Shown here: piece by piece, positions 44,245-53,184 of the stretch
How the letters are laid out: each line of letters begins with the position of its first letter
Numbering within the stretch: position 1 is the stretch's first letter
NCBI RefSeq assembly: GCF_029024105.1
Contig: NZ_CP118963.1
Location: 434,001 to 498,000 of the forward strand
Length of the DNA stretch: 64,000 nt
Source: Acinetobacter lwoffii
GTDB lineage: Bacteria > Pseudomonadota > Gammaproteobacteria > Pseudomonadales > Moraxellaceae
Direction of reading: 5' to 3'
The notes under the pieces: generated by a model
Database searches by the model: none
What the model saw: the letters and a program-made list of their open reading frames with translations, nothing else
What the model was told of the DNA's origin: nothing
Program-made: the position numbers and the translations under genes

Positions 44245-44550
44245 ATGGCTAAGAAAGGTATGATTAATCGCGAATTGAAACGCGAAGCTACTGTTGCTAA
44301 ATACGCTGTAAAACGTGCTGAATTAAAAGCTGTTATTGCAAACGTAAATGCATCAGACGAAGAACGTTTCGAAGCGATGATGAAATTACAAGCATTACCA
44401 CGTAATGCATCTCCAGTACGTCTACGTAACCGTTGTGGTTTAACTGGTCGTCCTCATGGTTACTTCCGTAAGTTCGGTTTAAGCCGTAACAAATTACGTG
44501 AAACAGTAATGCAAGGTGATGTACCTGGCGTTGTTAAGGCAAGCTGGTAA
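44245..44550 (+). CDS. rpsN: 30S ribosomal protein S14
   Basis: A 101-residue S14 of the long, zinc-free type: the C-terminal RNRCGLTGRPHGYFRKFGLS has a single cysteine instead of CxxC pairs. The ATG follows AAGAGG. Confidence 0.98.
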   Translation: MAKKGMINRELKREATVAKYAVKRAELKAVIANVNASDEERFEAMMKLQALPRNASPVRLRNRCGLTGRPHGYFRKFGLSRNKLRETVMQGDVPGVVKASW

Positions 44551-44562
44551 GGAGCACTATAG

Positions 44563-44958
44563 ATGAGTATGCAAGATACCGTTGCCGACATGCTAACACG
44601 TGTTCGTAACGCACAAATGGCAAAGAAACAAACTGTTTCTATGCCTAATTCTAAGTTGAAAGTAGCAATTGCTAACTTACTTCAACAAGAAGGTTATATT
44701 TCAAACGTAGAAGTTGCGGATGCTGAAGGCAAACCAACTCTTACTTTGACTTTAAAGTATTTCGAAGGCAAACCAGTTATCGAAACTGTGAAGCGCGTAA
44801 GCCGTCCAGGTCTACGTCAGTATCGCGGTAAAGATGCACTTCCTAGCGTTAAGCAAGGTTTAGGTATTGCAATTGTTTCTACAAGCAAAGGCATCATGAC
44901 TGATCGCGCTGCACGTGCTGCAGGCGTTGGTGGTGAAGTTATTGCTTTTGTTTCTTAA
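44563..44958 (+). CDS. rpsH: 30S ribosomal protein S8
   Basis: A 131-residue S8, a primary 16S binder and, in E. coli, the repressor of the spc operon. MSMQDTVADMLTRVRNAQ and the STSKGIMTDRAAR C-terminal block identify it. Confidence 0.98.
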   Translation: MSMQDTVADMLTRVRNAQMAKKQTVSMPNSKLKVAIANLLQQEGYISNVEVADAEGKPTLTLTLKYFEGKPVIETVKRVSRPGLRQYRGKDALPSVKQGLGIAIVSTSKGIMTDRAARAAGVGGEVIAFVS

Positions 44959-44971
44959 TAGGTGATTCCTC

Positions 44972-45505
44972 ATGTCTCGTGTGGCTAAAGCCCCAGTAAC
45001 TGTACCTAACGGTGTAACAGTTACTCAGAACGGCCGGCAGGTCGAAGTGAAAGGCACTAAAGGTACATTGTCTTTCAACCTGCATGCGCTGGTCGAGCTT
45101 AAACAGGAAGACGGTATTCTAGCTATTGCTCCAGTACAAGAGTCGAAAGACGCTTGGATGCAAGCTGGTACTGCTCGCGCTGTGCTTAACAACCTTGTAA
45201 AAGGTGTTAGCGAAGGTTTCGAACGTAAGTTACAGCTTATCGGTGTTGGTTATAAAGCTGCGGTTAAAGGTGACGTTGTTCATCTTAACCTTGGTTTCTC
45301 TCATCCGATCGATTATGCACTTCCTGCAGGTGTAACTGCTGAAACTCCAACTGCAACTGAAATCATTCTTAAATCTGCTGATAAAGCAGCTTTAGGACAG
45401 GTTGCTGCAGATATCCGTGGTTACCGTCCACCAGAGCCATATAAAGGCAAAGGTGTTCGTTATTCTGACGAAGTTGTACTTCGTAAAGAAGCTAAGAAGA
45501 AATAA
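44972..45505 (+). CDS. rplF: 50S ribosomal protein L6
   Basis: A 177-residue L6 near the sarcin-ricin loop. VEVKGTKGTLS and the C-terminal RPPEPYKGKGVRY are diagnostic. Confidence 0.98.
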   Translation: MSRVAKAPVTVPNGVTVTQNGRQVEVKGTKGTLSFNLHALVELKQEDGILAIAPVQESKDAWMQAGTARAVLNNLVKGVSEGFERKLQLIGVGYKAAVKGDVVHLNLGFSHPIDYALPAGVTAETPTATEIILKSADKAALGQVAADIRGYRPPEPYKGKGVRYSDEVVLRKEAKKK

Positions 45506-45519
45506 GGCGCGAGGTTCTT

Positions 45520-45870
45520 ATGAACGAAAAGAAACAATCCCGTTTGCGTCGTGCGAAAAGCACACGCTTGCACATCCGTGCATTGGGTGCGACTCGTTTG
45601 TGTGTAAACCGCACTCCGCGTCACATCTATGCTCAAGTTATCTCTGCAGATGGTGGCAAAGTATTAGCGCAAGCTTCTACTTTAGACGCTACTCTACGTG
45701 CGGGTACAACTGGTAACGTTGAAGCAGCTCAAAAAGTAGGTGCTTTAATCGCAGAACGCGCTAAAGCAGCTGGTGTTACTAAAGTTGCATTTGACCGTTC
45801 TGGTTTTAAATATCATGGTCGTATCAAAGCCTTGGCTGATGCTGCTCGTGAAAACGGCTTGGAGTTCTAA
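45520..45870 (+). CDS. rplR: 50S ribosomal protein L18
   Basis: A 116-residue 5S rRNA binder. The basic N-terminus and FDRSGFKYHGRIKALADAAR are standard. Confidence 0.97.
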   Translation: MNEKKQSRLRRAKSTRLHIRALGATRLCVNRTPRHIYAQVISADGGKVLAQASTLDATLRAGTTGNVEAAQKVGALIAERAKAAGVTKVAFDRSGFKYHGRIKALADAARENGLEF

Positions 45871-45872
45871 TC

Positions 45873-46370
45873 ATGGCTAAAGTTGAACAAAACGAAGGTC
45901 TTGTTGAAAAGCTGGTTGCCGTTGATCGTGTAGCCAAAGTTGTTAAGGGTGGTCGTATCTTCTCTTTCACAGCATTAACTGTTGTGGGTGATGGTAATGG
46001 TCGCGTAGGTTTTGGTCGTGGTAAAGCACGTGAAGTTCCAGCTGCTATCTCTAAAGCACTTGAAGCTGCTCGTCGCAATATGATTACTGTTGACCTTGTT
46101 GATGGTACGTTACAGCACCCAATTCATGCACGTCACGGCGCTAGCCGCGTATTCATGCAGCCTGCCTCTGAAGGTACAGGTGTAATTGCTGGTGGCGCTA
46201 TGCGTGCAGTTCTAGAAGCTGTAGGCGTACGTAACGTGTTGACTAAATGCCGTGGTTCTACTAACGCTGCTAACGTAGTAAACGCAACTTTCAATGGTTT
46301 GCGTGATATGACTACTCCTGAAAAGGTTGCTGCGAAACGTGGTCTTTCAGTAGAACAAATTCAAGGGTAA
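45873..46370 (+). CDS. rpsE: 30S ribosomal protein S5
   Basis: A 165-residue S5 important for decoding accuracy. VVKGGRIFSFTALTVVGDG and GRGKAREVPAAI are the conserved loops. It starts three bases after rplR. Confidence 0.98.
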   Translation: MAKVEQNEGLVEKLVAVDRVAKVVKGGRIFSFTALTVVGDGNGRVGFGRGKAREVPAAISKALEAARRNMITVDLVDGTLQHPIHARHGASRVFMQPASEGTGVIAGGAMRAVLEAVGVRNVLTKCRGSTNAANVVNATFNGLRDMTTPEKVAAKRGLSVEQIQG

Positions 46371-46376
46371 TCAATC

Positions 46377-46553
46377 ATGAAAACGATTAAAGTTACCCAG
46401 ACTAAATCTGCATCGCACCGCTTGAAAAATCACAAGCTTAGCCTGCAAGGTTTAGGTCTGCGTCGTATTGGTCATACTGTAGAAGTGTTAGACACACCTT
46501 CTAACCGTGGTATGATCAACCAAGTCTACTATATGGTTAGTGTAGAGGAATAA
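46377..46553 (+). CDS. rpmD: 50S ribosomal protein L30
   Basis: A 58-residue L30. The frame starts MKTIKVTQTKSASHRLK, with GLRRIGHTVEV-like text and ends just before rplO. The position between rpsE and rplO is the standard one. It starts six bases after the rpsE stop. Confidence 0.96.
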   Translation: MKTIKVTQTKSASHRLKNHKLSLQGLGLRRIGHTVEVLDTPSNRGMINQVYYMVSVEE

Positions 46554-46556
46554 GCC

Positions 46557-46997
46557 ATGACTCTGCGTTTAAATACAATTGCACCTGCAGAAGGTGCTAA
46601 ACGTGACAACCTTCGTTTAGGCCGTGGTATCGGTTCTGGCGTTGGTAAGACCGGTGGCCGTGGTGTCAAAGGTCAAAACTCACGTAAGAGCGGTGGTACT
46701 CGTCCAGGTTTCGAAGGCGGTCAAACAGCACTTTATCGTCGTTTGCCTAAATTCGGCTTCACTAGCCAATTGGCTTTGAAAACTGCTGAAGTACGTTTAT
46801 CTGAGCTTGCTAAAGTTGAAGGCGACATCGTGTCTCTTGAAACTTTAAAAGCTGCGAACGTTGTACGTAAAGACATGATCCGTGCTCGTATCGTACTTTC
46901 TGGTGAAATTACTCGTGCATTCACTGTTCAAGGTGTTGCATTGACTAAAGGCGCTAAAGCTGCTGTTGAAGCTGCTGGCGGCAAAGTCGAGGAGTAA
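46557..46997 (+). CDS. rplO: 50S ribosomal protein L15
   Basis: A 146-residue L15. The Gly/Arg-rich N-terminus RLGRGIGSGVGKTGGRGVKG is typical. It starts three bases after rpmD and has GAGG upstream. Confidence 0.98.
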   Translation: MTLRLNTIAPAEGAKRDNLRLGRGIGSGVGKTGGRGVKGQNSRKSGGTRPGFEGGQTALYRRLPKFGFTSQLALKTAEVRLSELAKVEGDIVSLETLKAANVVRKDMIRARIVLSGEITRAFTVQGVALTKGAKAAVEAAGGKVEE

Positions 46998-47003
46998 TCC
47001 CCA

Positions 47004-48362
47004 GTGTCTATGACTCCTAGTTCTTCAGGTCATGTCAACATGATGAAAGGCCAACCATTTCATGTGAAATACCGTGAAATTATTCGTCGAATGATGTTTC
47101 TCATTGGTGCGTTGTTGGTGTTTCGACTAGGAGCGCATATTCCAGTACCAGGCATCAATAATGCTGCGTTAGAAAACTTGTTTAATGCAAACCAAGGTAC
47201 CATCCTTGGTTTGTTTAACATGTTCTCTGGTGGGGCATTAGAACGAATGTCTATTCTTGCTCTCGGGATCATGCCATACATCTCTGCATCGATTATCGTG
47301 CAGTTGATGTCAACTGTGGTTCCTTCGCTGGAAGCTTTAAAGAAAGAAGGCGAGCAAGGCAAACGTAAAATTAATCAATACACACGACAAGGCACATTAT
47401 TCTTAGCGCTAGTACAGGCGGTAGGTATGTGTGCAGGCCTGATCAGTCAGGGGATTACCCTGAATACTGGTTTGGCTTTTTATGTTCCTGCAGTAACCTC
47501 ATTGGTTGCGGGGACCATGTTCTTGATGTGGTTGGGTGAACAGATTACCGAGCGTGGGGTGGGGAATGGTATTTCCATGATCATCTTCGCGGGTATTGTT
47601 GCCGGATTGCCTAATCTGATTATGCAATCTTTCTCATCTGTAGATAATGGCCAGACCAGCCTGATTGGCTTGGTAATTTTTGGTTTGTTATCTCTGGGTG
47701 TTTTGGCAGCGATCGTGTTTATCGAGAAAGCGCAACGTCGTATTCCGGTAAACTATGCTCAAAAACAACAAGGTCGTCGTGTATTTACTGCACAGCAGAC
47801 ACATTTGCCATTAAAAATTAATATGGCGGGTGTGATTCCGGCAATTTTTGCCAGCTCATTGCTTTTGTTCCCTGCGAGCTTAGGTCAGTGGGTGGGTAGT
47901 GCAGATCCAAATGCTGGATTTATTAAGCGTAGCCTGCAAGATGTAGCATTGGTGTTGTCGCCTGGTCAGCCGTTGTATTTGGTGCTCTTTGGTGCGTTAA
48001 TTATCTTTTTCTGTTACTTCTATACAGCACTGGTATTTAGTCCTAAAGAAGTGTCAGAGAACTTGAAACGCAGCGGAGCTTACGTGCCTGGTATACGTCC
48101 AGGTGAGCAAACTGCTCGTTACTTAGATCATATTCTCAATCGTTTGACGTTTATTGGCGCGATTTATATCGCAGTCATTTGTTTGATGCCGATGGTATTG
48201 CAAAGTTCATTTGGTATTCCATTCTATTTGGGTGGTACCTCTTTGCTGATTGTTGTGGTAGTAGTGATGGACTTTATGGCTCAGCTGCAATCACACCTCA
48301 CTTCGCACCAATACGATAATCAAACGTTAATGAGAAAAACGACTGCTCATCCTAAGGGATAA
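47004..48362 (+). CDS. secY: Sec translocase channel subunit SecY
   Basis: A 452-residue inner-membrane channel with ten helices, the core of SecYEG. The plug/lateral gate region shows MFSGGALERMSILALGIMPY, and the cytoplasmic loop with RRIPVNYAQKQ and the C5 loop SGAYVPGIRPGEQT are conserved. The start is GTG at 47004 with GAGGAG nine bases upstream (inside the rplO end); ATG 47010 is the next choice. Confidence 0.97.
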   Translation: MSMTPSSSGHVNMMKGQPFHVKYREIIRRMMFLIGALLVFRLGAHIPVPGINNAALENLFNANQGTILGLFNMFSGGALERMSILALGIMPYISASIIVQLMSTVVPSLEALKKEGEQGKRKINQYTRQGTLFLALVQAVGMCAGLISQGITLNTGLAFYVPAVTSLVAGTMFLMWLGEQITERGVGNGISMIIFAGIVAGLPNLIMQSFSSVDNGQTSLIGLVIFGLLSLGVLAAIVFIEKAQRRIPVNYAQKQQGRRVFTAQQTHLPLKINMAGVIPAIFASSLLLFPASLGQWVGSADPNAGFIKRSLQDVALVLSPGQPLYLVLFGALIIFFCYFYTALVFSPKEVSENLKRSGAYVPGIRPGEQTARYLDHILNRLTFIGAIYIAVICLMPMVLQSSFGIPFYLGGTSLLIVVVVVMDFMAQLQSHLTSHQYDNQTLMRKTTAHPKG

Positions 48363-48381
48363 GCGCACTTGAGGTTTCATC

Positions 48382-48498
48382 ATGAAAGTACAAGCTTCTG
48401 TTAAGAAAATTTGTGGTAGCTGTAAAGTTATCCGTCGTAATGGGGTTATCCGCGTAATTTGTAGCGCAGAACCTCGTCATAAGCAGCGTCAAGGTTAA
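48382..48498 (+). CDS. rpmJ: 50S ribosomal protein L36
   Basis: A 38-residue L36 with a zinc ribbon. [15 protein letters not shown] and [13 protein letters not shown] supply the C-C-C-H ligands, so this is the zinc-binding (C+) form. GAGG lies upstream. It is last gene of the spc block. Confidence 0.96.
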
Positions 48499-48513
48499 TC
48501 TGATTAAGACCTG

Positions 48514-48603
48514 TTGATTTCTGTAGGCGAATTAGGTTATTATCCGCCCCTCAAGATTTTTGTGGGGCGGTTGATTATCTACTGCCTTTTTGGAGAAAAT
48601 TGA
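48514..48603 (+). promoter_or_regulatory. Internal promoter and hairpin before the alpha block
   Basis: TTGATT (48514-48519) and TATTAT (48538-48543) lie 18 bases apart. CCGCCCC and GGGGCGG (48544-48570) form a strong hairpin with no T-run, overlapping the likely transcription start. It could be a weak terminator, an RNA-processing site, or the protein-binding leader of the alpha operon. Confidence 0.5.
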
Positions 48604-48960
48604 ATGGCTCGTATTGCCGGTGTAAACATTCCGGATAACAAGCACGCTGTTATCTCTCTAACGTATATCTTTGGTATTGGTCGCCATACTTCAAAAGCTA
48701 TCTTAGCTGCTGCTGGTATTGCTCCAACTACTAAGATCCGTGAATTAGATGACGCTCAGCTTGATGCGATTCGTGCAGAAGTTGCTAAGGTTCCGACCGA
48801 AGGTGATTTACGTCGCGAAATTTCCATGAACATTAAACGTTTAATGGATCTAGGCTGCTACCGCGGTCTTCGTCATCGTCGCAGCTTGCCTGTCCGCGGT
48901 CAACGCACCAAAACTAACGCTCGTACCCGTAAAGGTCCGCGCAAACCTATTAAGAAATAA
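48604..48960 (+). CDS. rpsM: 30S ribosomal protein S13
   Basis: A 118-residue S13 of the subunit head. MARIAGVNIPDNKHAVISL and the C-terminal RGQRTKTNARTRKGPRK are standard. TTTGGAG precedes it. Confidence 0.98.
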   Translation: MARIAGVNIPDNKHAVISLTYIFGIGRHTSKAILAAAGIAPTTKIRELDDAQLDAIRAEVAKVPTEGDLRREISMNIKRLMDLGCYRGLRHRRSLPVRGQRTKTNARTRKGPRKPIKK

Positions 48961-48979
48961 GATTTCTGGAAGCTAAAAG

Positions 48980-49366
48980 ATGGCTAAAGATACTCGCGCA
49001 CGCAAGAAGGTCACTCGTACCGTCTCTGAAGGTGTCGCACACATTCACGCTTCTTTTAATAACACCATTGTGACTATTACCGATCGTCAAGGTAATGCAC
49101 TGGCTTGGGCCACTTCAGGTGGACAAGGCTTCCGTGGATCACGTAAATCAACTCCGTTCGCTGCTCAGGTAGCTGCTGAAGTTGCTGGTAAAGCTGCTTT
49201 AGACTACGGTTTGAAAAACTTGGACGTCCTTGTAAAAGGTCCTGGTCCTGGTCGTGAATCTGCGGTTCGTGCTTTAGGTGCAGTGGGTTATAAAATTAAC
49301 AGCATTACCGATGTGACGCCAATCCCGCACAACGGTTGCCGTCCACCTAAAAAACGTCGCGTGTAA
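48980..49366 (+). CDS. rpsK: 30S ribosomal protein S11
   Basis: A 128-residue S11 of the platform. HIHASFNNTIVTITDRQGN and the ending PHNGCRPPKKRRV are diagnostic. Confidence 0.98.
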   Translation: MAKDTRARKKVTRTVSEGVAHIHASFNNTIVTITDRQGNALAWATSGGQGFRGSRKSTPFAAQVAAEVAGKAALDYGLKNLDVLVKGPGPGRESAVRALGAVGYKINSITDVTPIPHNGCRPPKKRRV

Positions 49367-49378
49367 GGAGAAACATTC

Positions 49379-50005
49379 ATGGCTCGTTATATTGGTCCAA
49401 AATGCAAACTCTCTCGTCGCGAAGGGACAGACCTGCAACTTAAATCAGGCGTTAAACCGTTTGATGTTAAGACAAAAAAACATGCGAAAGTTCCTGGCCA
49501 ACACGGCGGGGCTCGTGGTGGTAAACAATCTGAGTACTCACTACAATTACGTGAAAAACAAAAAGTACGTCGCATGTACGGTGTTTTAGAGCGTCAATTT
49601 AGTAACTACTATAAAGAAGCTGCTCGTGTTAAAGGCGCAACTGGTGAAAACCTGTTGAAGCTACTTGAAAGCCGTCTTGATAACGTTGTTTATCGTATGG
49701 GTTTCGGTTCTACTCGTGCAGAAGCTCGTCAGTTAGTATCTCACCGTAGCATCACTTTGAATGGCCGTCGTGTTAACATTGCGTCTATCCAAGTTAAAGC
49801 AGGTGATGTGATCGCAGTTCACGAAGGCGCTAAGCAACAATTACGTATCAAAAACGCAATTGAATTAGCTACTCAACGTGGTATGCCTTCTTGGATGGAA
49901 ATTGACCATTCTAAATTAGAAGGTACGTTCAAAGCTGCACCGGATCGTTCTGATTTACCTGCTGAAATCAACGAAAGCTTGATTGTAGAATTGTATTCTA
50001 AATAA
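49379..50005 (+). CDS. rpsD: 30S ribosomal protein S4
   Basis: A 208-residue primary 16S binder, the repressor of the alpha operon in E. coli. The S4 domain with RLDNVVYRMGFGSTRAEARQ is clear; the N-terminus lacks the zinc-type cysteine set. Confidence 0.98.
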   Translation: MARYIGPKCKLSRREGTDLQLKSGVKPFDVKTKKHAKVPGQHGGARGGKQSEYSLQLREKQKVRRMYGVLERQFSNYYKEAARVKGATGENLLKLLESRLDNVVYRMGFGSTRAEARQLVSHRSITLNGRRVNIASIQVKAGDVIAVHEGAKQQLRIKNAIELATQRGMPSWMEIDHSKLEGTFKAAPDRSDLPAEINESLIVELYSK

Positions 50006-50021
50006 TCCTTGAGGAAGCAAT

Positions 50022-51029
50022 ATGACGCGTACTGCAAATGAGTTTCTAACTCCGCAAGCGATCAAGGTCGAAGCGGCAAGCGGGACCTCGGCAAAAGTTA
50101 TTCTAGAACCATTAGAGCGTGGCTTTGGTCATACTCTTGGTAATGCTTTACGTCGCATCCTTCTTTCTTCTCTACCTGGCGCAGCTGTGGTAGAAGTTGA
50201 GATTGAAGGGGTCGAGCACGAGTACAGTACTTTGGAAGGCTTGCAGCAGGACATCGTCGAGCTCTTGCTGAACCTAAAAGGATTGTCGATTAAGCTGTTC
50301 GATCAAAATGAAGCATATTTGACATTAGAGAAACAAGGTGCAGGCGACGTAACTGCGGCTGACCTTCGTTTACCTCATAATGTTGAAGTGGTTAACCCTG
50401 AACATTTGATCGGTACTTTAAGTGCCTCAGGCTCATTGAAAATGCGTCTGAAAGTGGCTCAAGGTCGTGGCTACGAGACTTCTGATTCACGCTTCCCAGA
50501 AGGCGAAACTCGCCCAGTGGGTCGCTTGCAGTTAGATGCTTCTTACAGCCCAATCAAACGTGTTTCATACACCGTGGAAAACGCGCGTGTAGAACAACGT
50601 ACTGACCTTGATAAACTGATCATTGATCTTGAAACCAATGGTACTGTAGATCCTGAAGAAGCGATCCGCAAAGCTGCAACTATTTTGCAGCAACAAATTG
50701 CGATCTTCGTTGACCTTCAGAAAGATCAAGCACCTGTTGCTCAAGAGCCTCGTGAAGAAGTTGACCCAATCTTGCTTCGCCCAGTAGATGATCTAGAGCT
50801 AACTGTTCGTTCTGCTAACTGTTTGAAAGCAGAAAACATTTACTACATTGGTGATCTTGTACAGCGTACCGAAGTTGAGTTGCTTAAAACTCCTAACTTG
50901 GGTAAAAAATCGCTTACTGAGATCAAAGATGTTCTGGCTTCTAAAGGCTTACAACTCGGCATGCGTTTAGAGAACTGGCCACCGGCTAGTCTCCGTATGG
51001 ACGATCGTTTCGCCTATCGTAGCCGTTAA
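50022..51029 (+). CDS. rpoA: RNA polymerase alpha subunit
   Basis: A 335-residue alpha subunit. The N-terminal dimerisation domain has ERGFGHTLGNALRRILLSS, and the C-terminal domain, which binds UP elements and activators, has RSANCLKAENIYYIGDLVQR and KSLTEIKDVLASKGL. It has GAGGAAGC before it. Confidence 0.98.
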   Translation: MTRTANEFLTPQAIKVEAASGTSAKVILEPLERGFGHTLGNALRRILLSSLPGAAVVEVEIEGVEHEYSTLEGLQQDIVELLLNLKGLSIKLFDQNEAYLTLEKQGAGDVTAADLRLPHNVEVVNPEHLIGTLSASGSLKMRLKVAQGRGYETSDSRFPEGETRPVGRLQLDASYSPIKRVSYTVENARVEQRTDLDKLIIDLETNGTVDPEEAIRKAATILQQQIAIFVDLQKDQAPVAQEPREEVDPILLRPVDDLELTVRSANCLKAENIYYIGDLVQRTEVELLKTPNLGKKSLTEIKDVLASKGLQLGMRLENWPPASLRMDDRFAYRSR

Positions 51030-51047
51030 TTAAGTAGGACTATCACC

Positions 51048-51413
51048 ATGCGTCATCGTAATAGTGGTGTGAAATTAGGCCGTACAAGCAGTCATCGTAA
51101 AGCGATGTTCCAAAACATGGCTAACTCTTTGTTCGAGCACGAGTTGATCAAAACAACTGTGCCTAAAGCAAAAGAGTTACGTCGTGTAGCTGAGCCTTTA
51201 ATCACTTTAGCTAAAAACGATACAGTAGCAAACCGTCGTTTGGCGTTTGCTCGTACTCGTTCAGCAGCAACTGTTGGTAAATTATTTACCGTTCTTGGCC
51301 CTCGTTACAAAGAGCGTAACGGCGGTTATCTACGTGTTCTTAAAGCGGGCTTCCGTGCAGGTGATGCTGCACCGATGGCTTACGTTGAGCTAGTAGATCG
51401 CGAAGTTAACTAA
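51048..51413 (+). CDS. rplQ: 50S ribosomal protein L17
   Basis: A 121-residue L17 near the exit tunnel. MRHRNSGVKLGRTSSHRKAM and the C-terminal PMAYVELVDR are diagnostic. It is last gene of the cluster and followed by a terminator. Confidence 0.98.
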   Translation: MRHRNSGVKLGRTSSHRKAMFQNMANSLFEHELIKTTVPKAKELRRVAEPLITLAKNDTVANRRLAFARTRSAATVGKLFTVLGPRYKERNGGYLRVLKAGFRAGDAAPMAYVELVDREVN

Positions 51414-51441
51414 TTTCGTGAAGAATAACGCAAGTTGTTCG

Positions 51442-51473
51442 AAAAGGTCGGTTGAATAAACCGGCCTTTTTTA
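51442..51473 (+). terminator. Terminator of the ribosomal cluster
   Basis: AAAGGTCGGTT pairs with AACCGGCCTTT around a short loop and ends in TTTTTT. Confidence 0.9.
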
Positions 51474-51564
51474 TTGTCTGTATATTTTAATTTAGTCTGA
51501 CTTTTAATCTCGTATAACTGGATCTGGCCTCAAAAGATAAAAAAATAACGTCTTTTTAATAAAC

Positions 51565-51593
51565 TTGACATTGTGTATTGTCAGTTTTGTGAT
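51565..51593 (+). promoter_or_regulatory. Predicted almA promoter with a TGACA/TGTCA dyad
   Basis: A perfect TTGACA -35 (51565-51570) is followed 17 bases later by TGTGAT. Within it TGACA (51566-51570) and TGTCA (51579-51583) form an inverted pair eight bases apart, which might be a repressor site. The dyad is short and could be chance. Confidence 0.45.
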
Positions 51594-51633
51594 TTAATAA
51601 AAACAGATAGCATCGCTTAGGTAAAAAAACAAC

Positions 51634-53124
51634 ATGGAAAAGCAGGTAGATATTTTAATTGTGGGTGCGGGGATCTCGGGGATTGGTCTGGCAGCGCATC
51701 TTTCTAAACATTGTCCGCAACGCTCTTTTGAGATTATTGAACGCCGCGAAAGTATTGGTGGAACTTGGGATCTGTTTAAATATCCGGGAATCCGTTCTGA
51801 TTCGGATATGTCGACTTTTGGTTTTAATTTCAAACCCTGGAAGAAAGAAAGCGTGCTTGCCGATGGCGCATCCATCAAAAATTATCTTGCTGAAGTGGTA
51901 GAAGAGTTTAAACTTCAGCCAAAAATCTATTTCCAGCATCGGGTTCTGAGTGCTAATTATGATTCTGCCACCTGCAAATGGTCAGTAGAGATTGTGGACG
52001 CACAGGGTAAGACGCAGATCTGGATCGCCAACTTTATACTGGGTTGTACCGGTTATTATAATTATGATCAGGGTTTTCAGCCGGAGTTTCCAAATCAAAC
52101 TGCATTCAAAGGTGAGTTTATTCATCCGCAACATTGGCCGGAAAATTTAAACTATAAAGGCAAAAAGGTGGTCATTATTGGTAGTGGTGCGACCGCGATT
52201 ACCTTGGTTCCTGCGATGGTCAAAGGTGGAGCAGGTCATGTGACCATGTTGCAGCGTTCACCGACTTATATTGCCTCTGTGCCTTCGGTCGATTTTATTT
52301 ATTCAAAAATGCGTAAATATCTGCCTGAGGAGGTCGCCTACAAGCTGACACGTGCGCGTAATATCGGCATGCAGCGCGGGATTTATGCTTTGGCACAGAA
52401 ACAGCCAAAATTATTAAAATCACTTTTGCTTAAATCGGTGCAATTCCAGCTGAAAGGTAAAGTGGACATGAAGCACTTTACCCCGAATTATGAACCTTGG
52501 GATCAGCGTCTCTGTGTGGTGCCGGATGGGGATCTGTTTGAAATTTTACGTGAAGGGCAGGCATCGGTTGCAACGGATCAGATAGAAACCTTGACCGAAA
52601 CTGGAATTCAGCTGAAATCAGGTCAACATCTGGATGCTGATATTATTGTTTCTGCAACGGGTCTGAATATTCAAATCCTCGGCGGGATTCAGGCGACGAT
52701 GGATGGTCAGCCTATCGATACCTCACAGCATATGCTGTATAGAGGCATCATGGTCAGTGATATACCAAATATGGCGCTGATTATTGGCTATATTAATGCC
52801 TCCTGGACGCTTAAAGTCGATATTGCAGCTGAGTATATTTGCCGTTTGTTGAACTATATGGATCAGCAAGGTTATGCGCAGGTGATTCCTCAGGGAGATC
52901 AGAGCGAATTGCTTCAGGATACCGTCATGGGCAGTCTCAGTTCGGGTTATATTGCCCGTGCTGCGGATGTGATGCCAAAGCAGGGTAAACATGCTCCGTG
53001 GAAAGTCAGCAATAATTATCTCGCAGACCGCAAGGAACTCAAACAGGCTTCCTTTGAAGATGGGGTGCTGAAATTTAGAAAAAACAGCAATGCTTTAAAG
53101 CATAAACCGCGTCTGGTTTCTTAA
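51634..53124 (+). CDS. almA: Flavin-containing monooxygenase, AlmA type (long-chain alkane oxidation)
   Basis: A 496-residue FAD/NADPH monooxygenase of the Baeyer-Villiger/FMO group. FAD site GAGISGIGLAAHL, the SIGGTWDLFKYPGIRSDSDM block, and the NADPH site GSGATAITLVP are intact. From memory it aligns along its whole length with Acinetobacter AlmA, which is needed for growth on very long n-alkanes. The family is broad, so the real substrate here is an inference. It is monocistronic, between rplQ and a convergent acyl-CoA dehydrogenase. Confidence 0.87.
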   Translation: MEKQVDILIVGAGISGIGLAAHLSKHCPQRSFEIIERRESIGGTWDLFKYPGIRSDSDMSTFGFNFKPWKKESVLADGASIKNYLAEVVEEFKLQPKIYFQHRVLSANYDSATCKWSVEIVDAQGKTQIWIANFILGCTGYYNYDQGFQPEFPNQTAFKGEFIHPQHWPENLNYKGKKVVIIGSGATAITLVPAMVKGGAGHVTMLQRSPTYIASVPSVDFIYSKMRKYLPEEVAYKLTRARNIGMQRGIYALAQKQPKLLKSLLLKSVQFQLKGKVDMKHFTPNYEPWDQRLCVVPDGDLFEILREGQASVATDQIETLTETGIQLKSGQHLDADIIVSATGLNIQILGGIQATMDGQPIDTSQHMLYRGIMVSDIPNMALIIGYINASWTLKVDIAAEYICRLLNYMDQQGYAQVIPQGDQSELLQDTVMGSLSSGYIARAADVMPKQGKHAPWKVSNNYLADRKELKQASFEDGVLKFRKNSNALKHKPRLVS

Positions 53125-53145
53125 AGTTATATTTTTGCATACAGA

Positions 53146-53174
53146 AAAAGGAGTCCTAAGAGACTCCTTTTTTA
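53146..53174. terminator. Shared terminator of almA and the acyl-CoA dehydrogenase
   Basis: AAAAAGGAGTC and GACTCCTTTTT flank CTAAGA between two convergent stop codons. Confidence 0.9.
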
Positions 53175-53184
53175 TGAATCCATT

